Positions 5,632 through 6,836 of a stretch of DNA of 6,836 nucleotides are shown here, piece by piece (the stretch's first letter is position 1; each line of letters begins with the position of its first letter). The stretch comes from VFMC01 sp044238435 (lineage in GTDB: Bacteria; Actinomycetota; Acidimicrobiia; Acidimicrobiales; Ilumatobacteraceae). The stretch covers positions 1 through 6,836 of the forward strand of contig JBIIDH010000151.1 in NCBI GenBank assembly GCA_044238435.1, given 5' to 3'. The notes below the pieces were generated by a model. It was not told the DNA's origin. It saw nothing but the letters and a program-made list of their open reading frames with translations, and did no database searches. Both the position numbers and the translations under genes were made by a program.

Positions 5632-5674
5632 GCAAGGTGACCGCAAGGCCGCAGCAACCGACCACTCGTACGTT
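5632..5674 (+). promoter_or_regulatory. SARP-box array 3: three heptamers at 11-bp period plus -10
   Basis: GCAAGGT (5632-5638), GCAAGGC (5643-5649) and GCAACCG (5654-5660) are 11 bp apart. Eight bp further lies TACGTT (5669-5674), 54 nt before the ATG at 5729. Both the 8-bp gap and the leader length equal those of array 2 (55 nt there), although array 2 has two additional heptamers. The segments gcaaggt...caagg.cgcagcaac and tcgtacg are shared with array 2. Confidence 0.75.
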
Positions 5675-5728
5675 CAGCCCACCATCGGCGGCAATCCAGC
5701 CGACCGTCACCAACCAAGGAGAACCACC

Positions 5729-5905
5729 ATGAAGCATCTGCACTGTTCCGATCTGTTTCCCGGTTGCGACGCCGAGATCCACCTGCCCGGCGAGGACGAC
5801 GTACTCGCCGCAGCGGCGGCCCACGCTGCCGACGCCCACGGGGTCACCGAACTCGATGCAGCCACCATCGCTGCGGTTCGGGGCGCCATCCGCTCCGACG
5901 ACTGA
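5729..5905 (+). CDS. DUF1059 family small protein (58 aa)
   Basis: ATG at 5729 with AAGGAG (5716-5721) seven nt upstream. The start MKHLHCSDLFPGCDAEIHLP with Cys6 and Cys13, followed by an acidic turn (GEDD), an Ala-rich helix ending in HAADAHG and a last short helix, fits the DUF1059 family (typically about 50-65 aa, 'C-x(5-6)-C-D-x-E' near the start). Function of the family is unknown; a Cys/His metal site is possible. It has its own SARP-type array and is the paralogue from which the N-terminus of the gene at 5206 appears to derive. It ends 66 bp from the stop of the convergent P450 gene. Confidence 0.82.
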   Translation: MKHLHCSDLFPGCDAEIHLPGEDDVLAAAAAHAADAHGVTELDAATIAAVRGAIRSDD

Positions 5906-5960
5906 GCCGCAGTCGCTGGTTGCCGCACATCGCTGGCTACCGCCACTCCATAGGGTGCTG

Positions 5961-5975
5961 CTGACCGTCGGTCAG
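5961..5975. terminator. Weak hairpin between convergent genes
   Basis: ctgacc-gtc-ggtcag forms a perfect 6-bp stem with a 3-nt loop between the DUF1059 gene and the P450 gene and overlaps the P450 stop codon. No T-run follows on either strand, so a terminator role is only possible. Confidence 0.25.
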
Positions 5976-6835
5976 GTGAAGCGCATCGGTAGGTGGCGGT
6001 AGCCGCGGATGAGCTGACTCGGCCCGAAGGTCGGCTCGCCGGTGATCCGCCAGCGGGCGACGTCGGGGAAGCGCCGCAGGAGGGTCTCCCATGCGACGGT
6101 GGCCTCGAGCCGGGCGAGGGCCCCGCCGATGCAGGCGTGCGGCCCGGTGATGAACGCGAGGTGGCGACGAGCGTTGGGGCGGGTGATGTCGAAGCGGTCG
6201 GGGTCGGGGAACACGAGCGGGTCGCGGTTGGCGGCGGCGATGACGGTGACGATGTCGGTGCCCGCCGGGACGACATGCCCCGGTGCCACCTCGATCGGTG
6301 CCGACGCTCGGCGCACGGTGAACTGCACCGGGCTCTCGTAGCGCAGGGCCTCTTCCACCGTGTTGGCGAGATGCGCCCCGGGGTCGGTGGCGAGGAGCTC
6401 GAGTTGGTCGCGGTTGGCCACCAGCGTGGCGGTGCCGGTGCCGAGGAGGTTCACCGTGGTCTCGAAGCCGGCGATGAGGAGGAGCGACAGCGTGCCCACC
6501 AGTTCGTCGTCGGTGAGCGCGTCGCCGTCGGCCTGTTCGGCGAGCACCGAGATCAGGTCGTCGCCCGGCTGGCGACGCCGTTCGGCGACGAGCGAACGGA
6601 ACATCTCGTCGATCTCCTCGAGGGTGTGCTGCACATCGGTGGCCTCGCGCAGCGAGCGAGGGCGGTCGAGCGCGATGACGAGATGCTCGCCCCATCGGTC
6701 GAACGTGGCGAGGTCGGCATCTGGCACGCCGAGGAGGCGGGTGATCACCCGCATGGGCAACGGACGAGCGAACGAATCGACCAGGTCGACGTCGGCATGG
6801 GTGGGGAAGGCGTCGATCAGTTCGTCGGCGATCTG
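5972..6835 (-). CDS. Cytochrome P450 (CYP), C-terminal part, 5'-partial
   Basis: The minus-strand frame is open from the window edge to the TGA at 5972-5974, giving 287 residues; the N-terminal roughly one third lies outside. Visible in order: SFARPLPMRVITRLLGVP (end of the C-helix region), the I-helix LLIAGFETTVNLL with the acid-Thr pair used in O2 activation, the K-helix ExxR motif EALRYESPVQ, DPDRFDITR, and the heme-binding loop FITGPHACIGGALARLE. Its Cys, encoded at 6131-6133, is the proximal heme ligand. This is a soluble class-I bacterial P450, a mono-oxygenase needing ferredoxin and a reductase that are not seen here; the substrate cannot be told. The heme loop has Ile where the usual F-G-x-G-x-H-x-C has the first Gly. 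No link to the SARP array is visible, since its promoter is outside the window. Confidence 0.95.
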   Translation of the reverse strand, partial: QIADELIDAFPTHADVDLVDSFARPLPMRVITRLLGVPDADLATFDRWGEHLVIALDRPRSLREATDVQHTLEEIDEMFRSLVAERRRQPGDDLISVLAEQADGDALTDDELVGTLSLLLIAGFETTVNLLGTGTATLVANRDQLELLATDPGAHLANTVEEALRYESPVQFTVRRASAPIEVAPGHVVPAGTDIVTVIAAANRDPLVFPDPDRFDITRPNARRHLAFITGPHACIGGALARLEATVAWETLLRRFPDVARWRITGEPTFGPSQLIRGYRHLPMRFT

Positions 6836-6836
6836 C

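Noticed and set aside
5905..5971. Small gene or RNA between the DUF1059 gene and the P450 gene
   Set aside because: The 66 bp contain only a short imperfect direct repeat (tcgctgg...ccgc) and the weak hairpin. No start with ribosome-binding site is seen.

Overview
The window is high-G+C DNA from an actinobacterium. The evidence is a SARP-type regulator, DUF1059 proteins, an actinobacterial secreted beta-sandwich domain with a closing IVGYF-like motif, and a bacterial CYP. The class Acidimicrobiia is possible, but that is an inference.

Left half (1-3832): this is a duplicated and partly decayed array of secreted proteins. Gene A (2-1267, its 5' end lies outside the window) and gene B (2162-3637, complete, 491 aa) share one plan: signal peptide (visible in B), beta-sandwich domain with two Cys, short collagen-like Gly-X-Y stretch, and a seven-blade YVTN/NHL-like beta-propeller. 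A third copy, C (about 3657-3832), is only a scar. It keeps a frameshifted signal-peptide remnant, a scrap of the beta-sandwich domain and the last blade. Facing A is a broken SARP gene (1323 to about 1850, minus strand). It abuts a plus-strand remnant of a TetR-family C-terminus (about 1855-1991).

Middle (3889-4863, minus): an intact 324-aa regulator with a SARP winged helix, a BTAD domain and an additional C-terminal LuxR-type HTH. Its 3' half and the flanking propeller end match the broken copy near gene A with no gap over about 500 bp, so the convergent pair 'propeller gene - SARP' was duplicated.

Right part (4866-5905): three small plus-strand genes follow the SARP gene. They are a 52-aa DUF1059-like protein, a 137-aa protein whose N-terminus resembles a DUF1059 protein but ends in a LuxR HTH, and a 58-aa DUF1059 protein. 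In front of each lies an array of heptamers around GCAAGGT with strict 11-bp periodicity (2, 5 and 3 copies). Each array ends 8 bp before a candidate -10 hexamer (CACGAT, TACGGT, TACGTT). This is the textbook geometry of a SARP-activated promoter. The first array also covers the start and a candidate leaderless -10 of the SARP gene itself. The region therefore reads as a small self-contained SARP regulon with likely autoregulation. This is the most interesting feature of the window.

Right edge (5972-6835, minus): the C-terminal 287 residues of a bacterial cytochrome P450, convergent with the last DUF1059 gene.
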